A stretch of 64,000 nucleotides of DNA from Acanthosoma haemorrhoidale (taxonomy: Eukaryota; Arthropoda; Insecta; Hemiptera; Acanthosomatidae), in assembly GCA_930367205.1 (NCBI GenBank), contig OV884013.1:122675827-122739826 (forward strand). Reading direction: 5' to 3'. Made by a program: the position numbers and the translations under genes. The notes under the pieces were generated by a model that worked only from the letters and a program-made list of their open reading frames with translations, searched no databases and had not been told where the DNA came from. Shown one piece after another: positions 1-12,348 of this stretch (position 1 is the stretch's first letter; every line of letters begins with the position of its first letter).

Positions 1-614
1 AACGATTCTGTTTTTCCTATCAAAAATACTTTTATTTTTTGATCCTTCTCGGTCATTCGAAAGCTCAGAAAATGCCCTGTATTTACTTAAAGTATGCAAA
101 TATCTATAGACAATATACACATCTCTACGAAGAACAATTATTGCGAACCATAATTCAATATATTTTTTTTTTTCAATCAGAAAATAAATTTTATTTTTTG
201 AATTGTACATAAAGGAAATAAAGTCGAAAAAAGTTATTAAAAAATATCAATAGACACTCCACATAAGTGTTTTTTTAATGCTTATTGGTATCATTGTGAA
301 AAAAAAAAACGATTCTGTTTTTCCTATCAAAAATACTTTTATTTTTTGATCCTTCTCGGTCATTCGAAAGCTCAGAAAATGCCCTGTATTTACTTAAAGT
401 ATGCAAATATCTATAGACAATATACACATCTCTACGAAGAACAATTATTGCGAACCATAATTCAATATATTTTTTTTTTTCAATCAGAAAATAAATTTTA
501 TTTTTTTAATTGTATTTAAAGGAAATAAAGTCGAAAAAAGTTATTAAAAAATATCAATAGACACTCCACACGAGTGTTTTTTTAATGCTTATTGGTATCA
601 TTGTGAAAAAAAAA

Positions 615-935
615 CGATTCTGTTTTTCCTATCAAAAATACTTTTATTTTTTGATCCTTCTCGGTCATTCGAAAGCTCAGAAAATGCCCTGTATTTACTT
701 AAAGTATGCAAATATCAATAGACACTCCACATGAGTGTTTTTATTGCTTATTGGTATCATTGTGAAAAAAAACGATTCTGTTTTTCCTATCAAAAATACT
801 TTTATTTTTTGATCCTTCTCGGTCATTCGAAAGCTCAGAAAATGCCCTGTATTTACTTAAAGTATGCAAATATCAATAGACACTCCACATGAGTGTTTTT
901 TTAATGCTTATTGGTATCATAGTGAAAAAAAAAAA
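615..935. repeat. Two half-length satellite monomers (158 and 163 bp)
   Basis: Two consecutive monomers lack the same internal stretch of about 149 bp. In full monomers the words AAATATCTATAGACA and AAATATCAATAGACA flank this stretch. In the short ones only the second word remains, joined directly to the upstream half. The deletion is therefore explained by recombination or slippage between near-identical 15-bp words. It occurs in two adjacent units, so the short form was probably then duplicated. Confidence 0.9.
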
Positions 936-2477
936 CGATTCTGTTTTTCCTATCAAAAATACTTTTATTTTTTGATCCTTCTCGGTCATTCGAAAGCTCA
1001 GAAAATGCCCTGTATTTACTTAAAGTATGCAAATATCTATAGACAATATACACATCTCTACGAAGAACAATTATTGCGAACCATAATTCAATATATTTTT
1101 TTTTTTCAATCAGAAAATAAATTTTATTTTTTGAATTGTACATAAAGGAAATAAAGTCGAAAAAAGTTATTAAAAAATATCAATAGACACTCCACATAAG
1201 TGTTTTTTTAATGCTTATTGGTATCATTGTGAAAAAAAAAAACGATTCTGTTTTTCCTATCAAAAATACTTTTATTTTTTGATCCTTCTCGGTCATTCGA
1301 AAGCTCAGAAAATGCCCTGTATTTACTTAAAGTATGCAAATATCTATAGACAATATACACATCTCTACGAAGAACAATTATTGCGAACCATAATTCAATA
1401 TATTTTTTTTTTTTTTCAATCAGAAAATAAATTTTATTTTTTTAATTGTATTTAAAGGAAATAAAGTCGAAAAAAGTTATTAAAAAATATCAATAGACAC
1501 TCCACACGAGTGTTTTTTTAATGCTTATTGGTATCATTGTGAAAAAAAAAAACGATTCTGTTTTTCCTATCAAAAATACTTTTATTTTTTGATCCTTCTC
1601 GGTCATTCGAAAGCTCAGAAAATGCCCTGTATTTACTTAAAGTATGCAAATATCTATAGACAATATACACATCTCTACGAAGAACAATTATTGCGAACCA
1701 TAATTCAATATATTTTTTTTTTTTTTCAATCAGAAAATAAATTTTATTTTTTTAATTGTATTTAAAGGAAATAAAGTCGAAAAAAGTTATTAAAAAATAT
1801 CAATAGACACTCCACACGAGTGTTTTTTTAATGCTTATTGGTATCATTGTGAAAAAAAAAAACGATTCTGTTTTTCCTATCAAAAATACTTTTATTTTTT
1901 GATCCTTCTCGGTCATTCGAAAGCTCAGAAAATGCCCTGTATTTACTTAAAGTATGCAAATATCTATAGACAATATACACATCTCTACGAAGAACAATTA
2001 TTGCGAACCATAATTCAATATATTTTTTTTTTTTCAATCAGAAAATAAATTTTATTTTTTGAATTGTACATAAAGGAAATAAAGTCGAAAAAAGTTATTA
2101 AAAAATATCAATAGACACTCCACATAAGTGTTTTTTTAATGCTTATTGGTATCATTGTGAAAAAAAAAAACGATTCTGTTTTTCCTATCAAAAATACTTT
2201 TATTTTTTGATCCTTCTCGGTCATTCGAAAGCTCAGAAAATGCCCTGTATTTACTTAAAGTATGCAAATATCTATAGACAATATACACATCTCTACGAAG
2301 AACAATTATTGCGAACCATAATTCAATATATTTTTTTTTTTCAATCAGAAAATAAATTTTATTTTTTGAATTGTACATAAAGGAAATAAAGTCGAAAAAA
2401 GTTATTAAAAAATATCAATAGACACTCCACATAAGTGTTTTTTTAATGCTTATTGGTATCATTGTGAAAAAAAAAAA

Positions 2478-5400
2478 CGATTCTGTTTTTCCTATCAAAA
2501 ATACTTTTATTTTTTGATCCTTCTCGGTCATTCGAAAGCTCAGAAAATGCCCTGTATGTATTTAAAGTATGCAAATCTCTATAGACAATATACACATCTC
2601 TACGAAGAACAATTATTGCGAACCATAATTCAATATATTTTTTTTTTTCAATCAGAAAATAAATTTTATTTTTTTAATTGTATTTAAAGGAAATAAAGTC
2701 GAAAAAAGTTATTAAAAAATATCAATAGACACTCCACACGAGTGTTTTTTTAATGCTTATTGGTATCATTGTGAAAAAAAAACGATTCTGTTTTTCCTAT
2801 CAAAAATACTTTTATTTTTTGATCCTTCTCGGTCATTCGAAAGCTCAGAAAATGCCCTGTATGTATTTAAAGTATGCAAATCTCTATAGACAATATACCC
2901 ATCTCTACGAAGAACAATTATTGCGAACCATAATTCAAAATATTTTTTTTTTTTCAATCAGAAAATAAATTTTATTTTTTTAATTGTATTTAAAGGAAAT
3001 AAATTCGAAAAAAGTTATTAAAAAATATCAATAGACACTCCACACGAGTGTTTTTATTGCTTATTGGTATCATTGTGAAAAAAAAAAACGATTCTGTTTT
3101 TCCTATCAAAAATACTTTTATTTTTTGATCCTTCTCGGTCATTCGAAAGCTCAGAAAATGCCCTGTATGTATTTAAAGTATGCAAATCTCTATAGACAAT
3201 ATACCCATCTCTACGAAGAACAATTATTGCGAACCATAATTCAAAATATTTTTTTTTTTTCAATCAGAAAATAAATTTTATTTTTTTAATTGTATTTAAA
3301 GGAAATAAATTCGAAAAAAGTTATTAAAAAATATCAATAGACACTCCACACGAGTGTTTTTATTGCTTATTGGTATCATTGTGAAAAAAAACGATTCTGT
3401 TTTTCCTATCAAAAATACTTTTATTTTTTGATCCTTCTCGGTCATTCGAAAGCTCAGAAAATGCCCTGTATGTATTTAAAGTATGCAAATCTCTATAGAC
3501 AATATACACATCTCTACGAAGAACAATTATTGCGAACCATAATTCAATATATTTTTTTTTTTTTCAATCAGAAAATAAATTTTATTTTTTTAATTGTATT
3601 TAAGGGAAATAAAGTCGAAAAAAGTTATTAAAAAATATCAATAGACACTCCACATAAGTGTTTTTTTAATGCTTATTGGTATCATTGTGAAAAAAAAAAA
3701 CGATTCTGTTTTTCCTATCAAAAATACTTTTATTTTTTGATCCTTCTCGGTCATTCGAAAGCTCAGAAAATGCCCTGTATTTACTTAAAGTATGCAAATA
3801 TCTATAGACAATATACACATCTCTACGAAGAACAATTATTGCGAACCATAATTCAATATATTTTTTTTTTTCAATCAGAAAATAAATTTTATTTTTTTAA
3901 TTGTATTTAAAGGAAATAAAGTCGAAAAAAGTTATTAAAAAATATCAATAGACACTCCACACGAGTGTTTTTATTGCTTATTGGTATCATTGTGAAAAAA
4001 AAAAACGATTCTGTTTTTCCTATCAAAAATACTTTTATTTTTTGATCCTTCTCGGTCATTCGAAAGCTCAGAAAATGCCCTGTATGTATTTAAAGTATGC
4101 AAATCTCTATAGACAATATACCCATCTCTACGAAGAACAATTATTGCGAACCATAATTCAAAATATTTTTTTTTTTCAATCAGAAAATAAATTTTATTTT
4201 TTTAATTGTATTTAAAGGAAATAAAGTCGAAAAAAGTTATTAAAAAATATCAATAGACACTCCACACGAGTGTTTTTTTAATGCTTATTGGTATCATTGT
4301 GAAAAAAAAACGATTCTGTTTTTCCTATCAAAAATACTTTTATTTTTTGATCCTTCTCGGTCATTCGAAAGCTCAGAAAATGCCCTGTATGTATTTAAAG
4401 TATGCAAATCTCTATAGACAATATACACATCTCTACGAAGAACAATTATTGCGAACCATAATTCAATATATTTTTTTTTTTCAATCAGAAAATAAATTTT
4501 ATTTTTTTAATTGTATTTAAAGGAAATAAAGTCGAAAAAAGTTATTAAAAAATATCAATAGACACTCCACACGAGTGTTTTTTTAATGCTTATTGGTATC
4601 ATTGTGAAAAAAAAACGATTCTGTTTTTCCTATCAAAAATACTTTTATTTTTTGATCCTTCTCGGTCATTCGAAAGCTCAGAAAATGCCCTGTATGTATT
4701 TAAAGTATGCAAATCTCTATAGACAATATACCCATCTCTACGAAGAACAATTATTGCGAACCATAATTCAAAATATTTTTTTTTTTTCAATCAGAAAATA
4801 AATTTTATTTTTTTAATTGTATTTAAAGGAAATAAATTCGAAAAAAGTTATTAAAAAATATCAATAGACACTCCACACGAGTGTTTTTATTGCTTATTGG
4901 TATCATTGTGAAAAAAAAAAACGATTCTGTTTTTCCTATCAAAAATACTTTTATTTTTTGATCCTTCTCGGTCATTCGAAAGCTCAGAAAATGCCCTGTA
5001 TGTATTTAAAGTATGCAAATCTCTATAGACAATATACCCATCTCTACGAAGAACAATTATTGCGAACCATAATTCAAAATATTTTTTTTTTTTCAATCAG
5101 AAAATAAATTTTATTTTTTTAATTGTATTTAAAGGAAATAAATTCGAAAAAAGTTATTAAAAAATATCAATAGACACTCCACACGAGTGTTTTTATTGCT
5201 TATTGGTATCATTGTGAAAAAAAACGATTCTGTTTTTCCTATCAAAAATACTTTTATTTTTTGATCCATCTCGGTCATTCGAAAGCTCAGAAAATGCCCT
5301 GTATGTATTTAAAGTATGCAAATCTCTATAGACAATATACACATCTCTACGAAGAACAATTATTGCGAACCATAATTCAATATATTTTTTTTTTTTTCAA

Positions 5401-6449
5401 TCAGAAAATAAATTTTATTTTTTTAATTGTATTTAAGGGAAATAAAGTCGAAAAAAGTTATTAAAAAATATCAATAGACACTCCACATAAGTGTTTTTTT
5501 AATGCTTATTGGTATCATTGTGAAAAAAAAAAACGATTCTGTTTTTCCTATCAAAAATACTTTTATTTTTTGATCCTTCTCGGTCATTCGAAAGCTCAGA
5601 AAATGCCCTGTATTTACTTAAAGTATGCAAATATCTATAGACAATATACACATCTCTACGAAGAACAATTATTGCGAACCATAATTCAATATATTTTTTT
5701 TTTTCAATCAGAAAATAAATTTTATTTTTTTAATTGTATTTAAAGGAAATAAAGTCGAAAAAAGTTATTAAAAAATATCAATAGACACTCCACACGAGTG
5801 TTTTTATTGCTTATTGGTATCATTGTGAAAAAAAAAAACGATTCTGTTTTTCCTATCAAAAATACTTTTATTTTTTGATCCTTCTCGGTCATTCGAAAGC
5901 TCAGAAAATGCCCTGTATGTATTTAAAGTATGCAAATCTCTATAGACAATATACCCATCTCTACGAAGAACAATTATTGCGAACCATAATTCAAAATATT
6001 TTTTTTTTTCAATCAGAAAATAAATTTTATTTTTTTAATTGTATTTAAAGGAAATAAAGTCGAAAAAAGTTATTAAAAAATATCAATAGACACTCCACAC
6101 GAGTGTTTTTTTAATGCTTATTGGTATCATTGTGAAAAAAAAACGATTCTGTTTTTCCTATCAAAAATACTTTTATTTTTTGATCCTTCTCGGTCATTCG
6201 AAAGCTCAGAAAATGCCCTGTATGTATTTAAAGTATGCAAATCTCTATAGACAATATACCCATCTCTACGAAGAACAATTATTGCGAACCATAATTCAAA
6301 ATATTTTTTTTTTTCAATCAGAAAATAAATTTTATTTTTTTAATTGTATTTAAAGGAAATAAATTCGAAAAAAGTTATTAAAAAATATCAATAGACACTC
6401 CACACGAGTGTTTTTATTGCTTATTGGTATCATTGTGAAAAAAAAAAAC
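2478..6449. repeat. Higher-order repeat block, two 1833-bp units of six monomers
   Basis: Monomers starting at 2783, 3089, 3392, 3701, 4006 and 4311 are matched in order, length and type by those at 4616, 4922, 5225, 5534, 5839 and 6144, each exactly 1833 bp away. Both units contain one type A monomer (3701 and 5534) among five type B monomers. The match already holds at 2478 versus 4311. It breaks after 6449, where the next monomer is 307 rather than 306 bp and resembles the one at 3392/5225. This indicates a recent segmental duplication by unequal exchange, on top of older monomer-by-monomer spread. Confidence 0.9.
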
Positions 6450-6904
6450 GATTCTGTTTTTCCTATCAAAAATACTTTTATTTTTTGATCCTTCTCGGTC
6501 ATTCGAAAGCTCAGAAAATGCCCTGTATGTATTTAAAGTATGCAAATCTCTATAGACAATATACACATCTCTACGAAGAACAATTATTGCGAACCATAAT
6601 TCAATATATTTTTTTTTTTTTCAATCAGAAAATAAATTTTATTTTTTTAATTGTATTTAAAGGAAATAAAGTCGAAAAAAGTTATTAAAAAATATCAATA
6701 GACACTCCACGTAAGTGTTTTTTTAATGCTTATTGGTATCATTGTGAAAAAAAAACGATTCTGTTTTTCCTATCAAAAATACTTTTATTTTTTTATCCTT
6801 CTCTGTCATTCGAAAGCTCAGAAAATGCCCTGTATTTATTTAAAGTATGCAAATCTCTATAGAAAATATACCCATCTTTACGAAGAACAATTATTGCGAA
6901 TCAT

Positions 6905-8120
6905 AAATAGTCTACCGATTTGTAAACATTCAAATTTAATAATACAACATTACATTACATACTATACAAATTTAGGAGACTTAAGTGCCGTGACCTGGAT
7001 GAAGTGTAATACGCTCGATCTCATGGGTTTGAATCCCGCCTTGGAAGTACTTGAATTTAACCATGAAATTTCGATTAGCTCTATGGAAATGACCAGCTCT
7101 AAGGGTAACCTGGTCCATTAACTGTCAAACAGCACCAACTCACTATGGAAATACTGGCGCGGTCAGTCGGCATGATATTGCTTTAAAGTGATTTCTTAGA
7201 TCTAATAACAGACTGATTACAACAGTAAAGAGTAGAAGGAATGATGAATCGTATACTCAGATCCGAATGATACACAAATCAATTAAAGACTTGCACAGCG
7301 CTAGACAATCGAATGACAGTGCATCAGATAGTGTGCTGTTTGATGCCGATCAGCCTTCATATGTTCAAGTACAGTCTGACCCTTAACAAGTGACTCATGT
7401 TCCATTAATGCTCCCATCAGATTGCGAAGATCCAAGTCGATTGTCAAGAACTGATTGTACCTCAGGGAAGGATGGCTCTTCTTATGCAGTTCTTGTTCGA
7501 TGCCATTAGTATGAATGGGGCGGCATCATGACTGACTCCTCTCTCTAACAAGGACAAGAGAAAATGCTATGGTGATTTGTCGTTTATTTACCGCCTTAAA
7601 GGCCTTCAGGAATAAACCATTTCTGTATTGAATAGTTCAATAAGATGGTACAGTACCATATCCGGGAAGACAGGTACCAGATGGTAACTTCGTACTTTCT
7701 CTGTTCTGAGTACACAACTATTGCTTGTTTCATAGAGCCCATCCTGTTGATTATTCCATACATTCTGGAATTAATGCAGTACAGTCATTTTTATGTGAAT
7801 TAAAAAATGATAAAGAAAATGATTAGAAGAGGCGACTTTTGTAGGTTGTAAACATTTCGTACTCTTAAAAGAAAATCTAACTTCCCTTGTTTTGTATTTT
7901 TAATATGAATCAAATTACTATAATACTAGTAAAAAGGTGTCGTTCAAAGAAAACTCCATAAACTAGAAAAATTGATAACAACTTTTTTTTTAATTTTCTC
8001 TTACGAGTGTGCTATGTAATTACGTCTCTTAAATTAAAAACCTCTCCTAAATTCACCATATAATAAAAGTCTAAATAAGTAACTTTTTTTCTCATTTTTG
8101 TTTTACAAGAGATATCATAT
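6905..8120. other. Unassigned DNA right of the satellite
   Basis: No convincing exon or transposon protein is visible. The stretch is unique within the window. It holds a tRNA-like segment near 6985-7070 (listed separately). Short open frames in it have no recognisable product. Confidence 0.5.
6985..7070 (+). repeat. tRNA-like segment, possible SINE head
   Basis: The word GGTTTGAATCC at about 7025-7035 matches the RNA polymerase III B box (GGTTCGAATCC) at 10 of 11 bases. It is followed by CGCC as in a T-arm and preceded about 40 bp earlier by an A-box-like TGACCTGGATG. A proper cloverleaf is not evident, and no second copy was seen in the window to support a SINE family. Confidence 0.25.
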
Positions 8121-8430
8121 TTTTGTTCATACACACATTGATCTTAACTCTATTTAAGATCATACATCTGTACGAATGGCAATACAACGTTCGAAAACTA
8201 AAGGAAAGATTACAATTTAAAAAAACAAACAAAAAAAAACGCAGTCCGCACAAAAAAACATACATTGCATTCTATTTAACATCATACATCTGTTGTCATA
8301 CGCACATTGATCTTAACTCTATGTGTAGCTTCACGAATGGCAATACAACGTTCGAAAACTAAAGAAAACATTACAATTTTAAAAAACAAACAAACAAAAA
8401 TCAGTCCGCACAAAAAAACATACATTGCGT
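8121..8430. repeat. Imperfect tandem duplication, ~160-169 bp unit, two copies
   Basis: Shared words recur in order, including CATTGATCTTAACTC (8136 and 8305), GAATGGCAATACAACGTTCG and CAGTCCGCACAAAAAAACAT (8242 and 8402). The offset shrinks from 169 to 160 bp along the unit, so small indels separate the copies. An open frame crossing it on the plus strand is a by-product. Confidence 0.85.
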
Positions 8431-8479
8431 AGAAACATATGTCAATTACTAGGGTATGAGGCAAATGTAACTAAAAAAA

Positions 8480-9010
8480 AAACTTTAACCAAAATATTTT
8501 TTATTCAAAATAACTTCCGTTAGCTTCAACACATTTCTCAAGGTTTTTTTTTTATCCCTTGTTTAAAGATACTTTATGGCTTTGAATCTCAATACATTTA
8601 AGAAATGAAAATTTTACTTCGTTTTCATTTCGGAATATTTTGTTTTTTAAAAATGTGTCAAACTCTCTGAAAAAACTATTGTCAGTTGGTGACTGGTCAG
8701 ACTACGTAGTTTTGCTAAAGTCAGATCATGTGGTACTTTTGTTTTTTCTTTTTTTTTTAAATAGCATGAAGGTGTATAAATAAAAGTATGGCTGATATTT
8801 GAGTGTTTCGAAAGTTCTCTACTTGTCTGATGTTGATTGGCCTCTACTAAAGCCTTTAATTCATCATCCAGCTTTGTTTCTTTGACTTGTACGAGATTCA
8901 TTCTTGCCGAATTGAAACCTAGAGAACCATCATAAACCAAGAAATCTTTCGCCATAAACCATATCGATGTTTCGAAAGGCTTCGGAAGCATTATGTACAA
9001 AATTTGAATC
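8480..9010 (-). pseudogene. Mariner transposase remnant (N-terminal HTH region plus C-terminal tail)
   Basis: On the minus strand, codons at about 9000-8700 read a mariner N-terminal region. They give a DGSL segment, then VKETKLDDELKALVEAN, then HSNISHTFIYT, then VPHDLT, which matches the helix-turn-helix region of mariner transposases before the catalytic domain. Further downstream, near 8570-8510, a different frame reads LEKCVEANGSYFE followed by a stop, a typical transposase C-terminus. Almost the whole DDE domain between them is missing. Terminal inverted repeats were not identified, so the limits are approximate. Confidence 0.65.
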
Positions 9011-9324
9011 CATATAAAAATATAACTCTTAATCGCTCAGATTCCATTGATAGTAAAAAATTACACACTTTCATCCGTTCCAACACAATAAACCAACCAC
9101 ACTTTTTGGAAGTAAATTATCATGGTGTGGTATCACAATTTTTTCTTATCAGTCGGTAAGCACTATTTGGCAGTCATTACTCAGAAATGAAAAACAAAAG
9201 GAATGCTTATTTGATTGGAACAAACACATTGACTTTCATAGAAATAAGAAAGAGGGAGATGATTGTTTCTCATGTCGGAAATGACCTAACGTTATTTGTA
9301 AATAATAATAATTATAAAACTTAC

Positions 9325-9390
9325 CATTGCCCTTGCTCTCCTCGATGTCCATGATGATGTTCGACTGCCCAGTTTCGACTTCGCAAAGAC
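9325..9390 (-). CDS. Candidate host-gene exon 2 (66 nt), secreted or membrane protein N-terminus
   Basis: Reading on the minus strand, an acceptor (TGTAATTCCAG, with a branch-point-like ACTGAC upstream) precedes the exon. A consensus GTAAGT donor follows it. Phase-1 translation gives L followed by CEVETGQSNIIMDIEESKGN, with no stop. The exon begins with two bases that complete the one base left by the signal-peptide exon at 32878-32814, so the frame passes cleanly from one to the other. Its length is divisible by three and it ends again in phase 1. Its GC content is higher than the surroundings. The product is not recognised with certainty. The short sequence resembles the mature N-terminus of an extracellular protein, perhaps of the cadherin type, but that is a recollection and not a demonstrated match. 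The next exon would lie at lower coordinates, possibly left of the satellite. Confidence 0.65.
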
Positions 9391-9974
9391 CTGGAATTAC
9401 AACAAGTAGAGTCAGTAAATGTTACTACACGCTTACACATATATATTTATATTCTTTAACAGTATTAAGCTCTATATAAAGTCATGGTTTATTAACTATC
9501 AATACACTTTGATAACTAAAAGTTAGATGGAACATCCACTGTGTGCTTTCAATATTCAATGACGCGCAATAGCCTACCTTGTCTTATTTATAGAAGCGAC
9601 TAAATGATTGCTAATACAATTCTGTTCGTAGATTCTTCTTATACTATTAGATTTAGTAGCACGGTAAATGTCGTGAATATAGATAAATACTAATTTATGT
9701 TCGCATAACCTAACATTATCGTCATTTCGTAAAGTTACCTCTCACTCTACAAGGTAAAGTTTGATCTACTAGATCTGTAATTTATGGATTGTAAAACTGA
9801 ACCCTCTGCTAGAGTAGTTTTGTTTCTGTTTTTTTTTTTAGTTTAATTACGAATTAATTGAAGCGTTTATCACGAGAGGGTTATAACTCATAATATCTTA
9901 TATTTAAATATTTTAATGAGTTCTCTAACATAAAGCCTTTAGGATTTACTGTCGTTTATATGTTTGAGTTTCTT
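9391..9974. other. Probable intron sequence upstream of exon 2
   Basis: AT-rich DNA with no repeat shared elsewhere in the window. It contains the polypyrimidine tract and branch-point region of the exon 2 acceptor, and otherwise nothing recognisable. Confidence 0.4.
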
Positions 9975-11003
9975 CTCATTCCTCTATAACCTATACACCG
10001 CTGATGTCCCCTATACACCCAATGTAAGGTATTGACTTCACTGGCCACATTTGCAGATGACACTGCAGCATGTCATCCCACCCAGACCCCGATATAGCAT
10101 CCCATAATCTTCAAAAACACCTGATAAGATCGAGCATTGGTGCCACGAATGGCGGATCAAAGTTAATGATCAAAATGTCTTGCCCACTAGTTCATTTTAA
10201 TTCCATTCCTCTCCCTTTATCCGAGACAGTACGGTACTTAGGCTTCCATCTGGACAAACGACTGACCTGGTACCCACATACGAAGCAAAAAAGACAAGTA
10301 CTAAACAGACGCTTCGGTCTACTGTACAGACTACTTCGAAGGACATCCCATCTCTAAATAAAAAATAAATTACTAATTTAAAAAGTTATACTTAAGCCAA
10401 TTTGGACATACGGAGCTATGGGGGACAGCAAAAAAGTCGAACATCAAGCGCATCCAATTCTTTCAATCCAAAGTCCTGAGAACAATAGTAAATGCCCCTT
10501 ATTACGTCAGCAACAAAACCCTTCATAACGATCTTAATATACCTTGCATTCTTGAACTCATCCCTTCCAAGTTCATGAAATTCCATAGTAACCTATCCTA
10601 ACACCCTAATCCCCTAGCACAGTCATTGCACTGCATAACTCATCTCTATAATCCTCCTCGGAGACTAAAACGGCAGTGGCCTCGAGACCTGCTATAAATG
10701 CGTGACAGTGGGAGTCCCGGCAATGGTCAGTTTCTCCTGATCATGTCCTGAGCGTATGTGGCTCTCGCGCTCTTCGTCAGCCTCCACTGGCTGGTATCCG
10801 CTGACGCGGCTGAAGGAGGGACTTCCCAAGACTCCGCTTCCTCTTTCGCATGCGAGGTGGTGACAAACATGTAGATTTGGGAGGACTCTGGGCTGTTTGT
10901 AAACATTTTATGAATGATGAATCGTAAATATGGTATGAATGAGAAAATTTATCTTAATTACTTATTGCCTAACAAGGCAAATTGTAGTTTTAGCACAATA
11001 AAG
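9975..11003 (+). pseudogene. Jockey-like family A retrotransposon fragment (A1), 3' part of RT ORF plus 3' UTR
   Basis: The piece starts just before the catalytic box of the reverse transcriptase. The DNA reads TTTGCAGATGACACTGCAG, that is FADDTA. It continues through HPDPDIASHNLQKHL, VRYLGFHLDKRLTW and NRRFGLLYRLLRRTSHL, and is broken by frameshifts near 10050, 10120 and 10360. The 3' UTR and the family tail follow (TTGCCTAACAAGGCA, then ATTGTAGTTTTAGCACAATAAAG), ending at about 11003 without a poly(A) tract. It is 5'-truncated like every other copy. Confidence 0.9.
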
Positions 11004-12348
11004 AAGTTATATATTAGTTAAGCTCCGGGCAGCATCATTATCAAACCTTAATCCCCGAACGTCGGGATGTAAACATCCCGAATGTGTGCATACAGCATTA
11101 TAGAGTTATTATAATACAGCATTATAGACTTGATATAAACAGTCTAGTTCTAAGTTTCATGCATAGTGTAGAAAATTAACTAAATCCATTAATTCGAGAT
11201 TAATTTGTAAATCTTAAGTGGTAAAGGTTAAATAGAAATTGTTTTGGCTTAGTGCATTTAAGTGCTACTTGATAGTTCCGAATTCAAAATTGATATCAGT
11301 TTTTCTTAAGTGCTGAAGTACGTTTTGTTTTAAAGTGATTCCGGATCGAGTTTCTTTCCTTATTCAAAAAAACTTGAATTTTCCTGTGTTCCAGAATTTC
11401 CTTCCTAGAAAGGTCGATAGAATGCGTTGTACCCAGAGCTGTTTGGTTTTCCACTTTATTTCCTGGCGGAAAATAAACACAAAGGCCACTTCCGAGGAAA
11501 ATCTACTCCAGAAGAAAACTCACGTCGAGACGTTCCGCTCTGACCTATCACCATTGAAGTAAAGTACACATGTTCCAGTCCCTGGTGGCTGAATAGGCCG
11601 TCGAGGAGACGAACTTACATCGGCTCAATAAGACATGACTGTCTGCTCCTCCGGGCTCTTCAATGGGTGAGAAAGATCGAAAGCCATTCGTCTATTCCAT
11701 CCGCGTACTCGACGTAATTCTAACAATAGGCATCACAAGACACAAGACGGAACGTCAGGGCGAGTACAAAGCCGAAGCGGGCGTAACGGCTCCGTGGTAA
11801 CGAGAGAAACTTTTAACCGCTCCTCAAGTTACAATAACTGCTTCTTGAAGCGGACTAGTCCAACTGGGCCATGATCGAAAGGTCGATCTTTCATCGATCC
11901 AGATCCTTTGTTGTCAAGTCGGAAGGGTGCCTGGCATAATCGCTTGTCAGTATGGTCTTCGACAGCTCCGATGGTTATGTCTAGGTCAAAGAGCACAGAT
12001 AGGAAGTACAAAACTTGACAATGAACTGGACGCTATAACCAAGAAACTTTTTATAAAAATACATACTTTGAATATGACATAGTCTGTCATGGGTCAAATA
12101 TGGGTTTTTGCACATCAATTTGCTAAGAGTTTCGTTAAGCCATTTCATGAATTATGACATATCACTTCTTTATTTTCCAAGTGGATAATTCGCATTTGAA
12201 GTTTCCTCTTGGTTAATTACGAAATAAATGTTTTTTAGGATACCTTTTAAGTACCGGGATTGAAATGACCCTGTCTCCATAGAATTTATTAACTGTTTTT
12301 TTGGTATAACTGTTTATAATTGGTAATTTTTGCTATGCCAAATGATCT
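11004..12348. other. Unassigned DNA with a GC-richer centre
   Basis: About 11570-12010 is richer in GC and CpG than the surroundings, but no frame shows a recognisable protein or paired splice sites. It might hold a decayed retroelement or regulatory DNA. Confidence 0.35.

Larger units (their letters stand above)
1..6904. repeat. Satellite array, ~305-bp monomers with 1833-bp higher-order repeat
   Basis: Twenty-four monomers can be counted by the recurring word CGATTCTGTTTTTCC, at 3, 310, 615, 773, 936, 1243, 1553, 1863, 2171, 2478, 2783, 3089, 3392, 3701, 4006, 4311, 4616, 4922, 5225, 5534, 5839, 6144, 6449 and 6756. Most are 303-310 bp, and the length differences lie mainly in A and T runs. 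Two are only 158 and 163 bp. Two sequence types exist: type A (TATTTACTTAAAG, then AAATATCTATAG) fills the left part, and type B (TATGTATTTAAAG, then AAATCTCTATAG) dominates after 2478. From 2783 the spacing pattern 306-303-309-305-305-305 occurs twice in succession, which defines a six-monomer unit. The array enters the window in mid-monomer, so it extends to the left. It ends in a more diverged monomer at about 6904. Short open frames on both strands repeat with the monomer and are not genes. Confidence 0.98.

Noticed and set aside
1..6904. Hammerhead-ribozyme satellite
   Set aside because: The conserved core words (CTGATGA with a matching GAAA at the right spacing) were not seen in the monomer.
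1..6904. CRISPR array
   Set aside because: Whole 305-bp units repeat with no unique spacers, and the rest of the window is eukaryotic in character.
864..7121. Repeated open frames of 60-131 codons on both strands of the satellite
   Set aside because: They recur with the monomer, exist on both strands and are rich in F, K and Y from A/T runs. Their lengths change with A-run slippage, so they are not genes.
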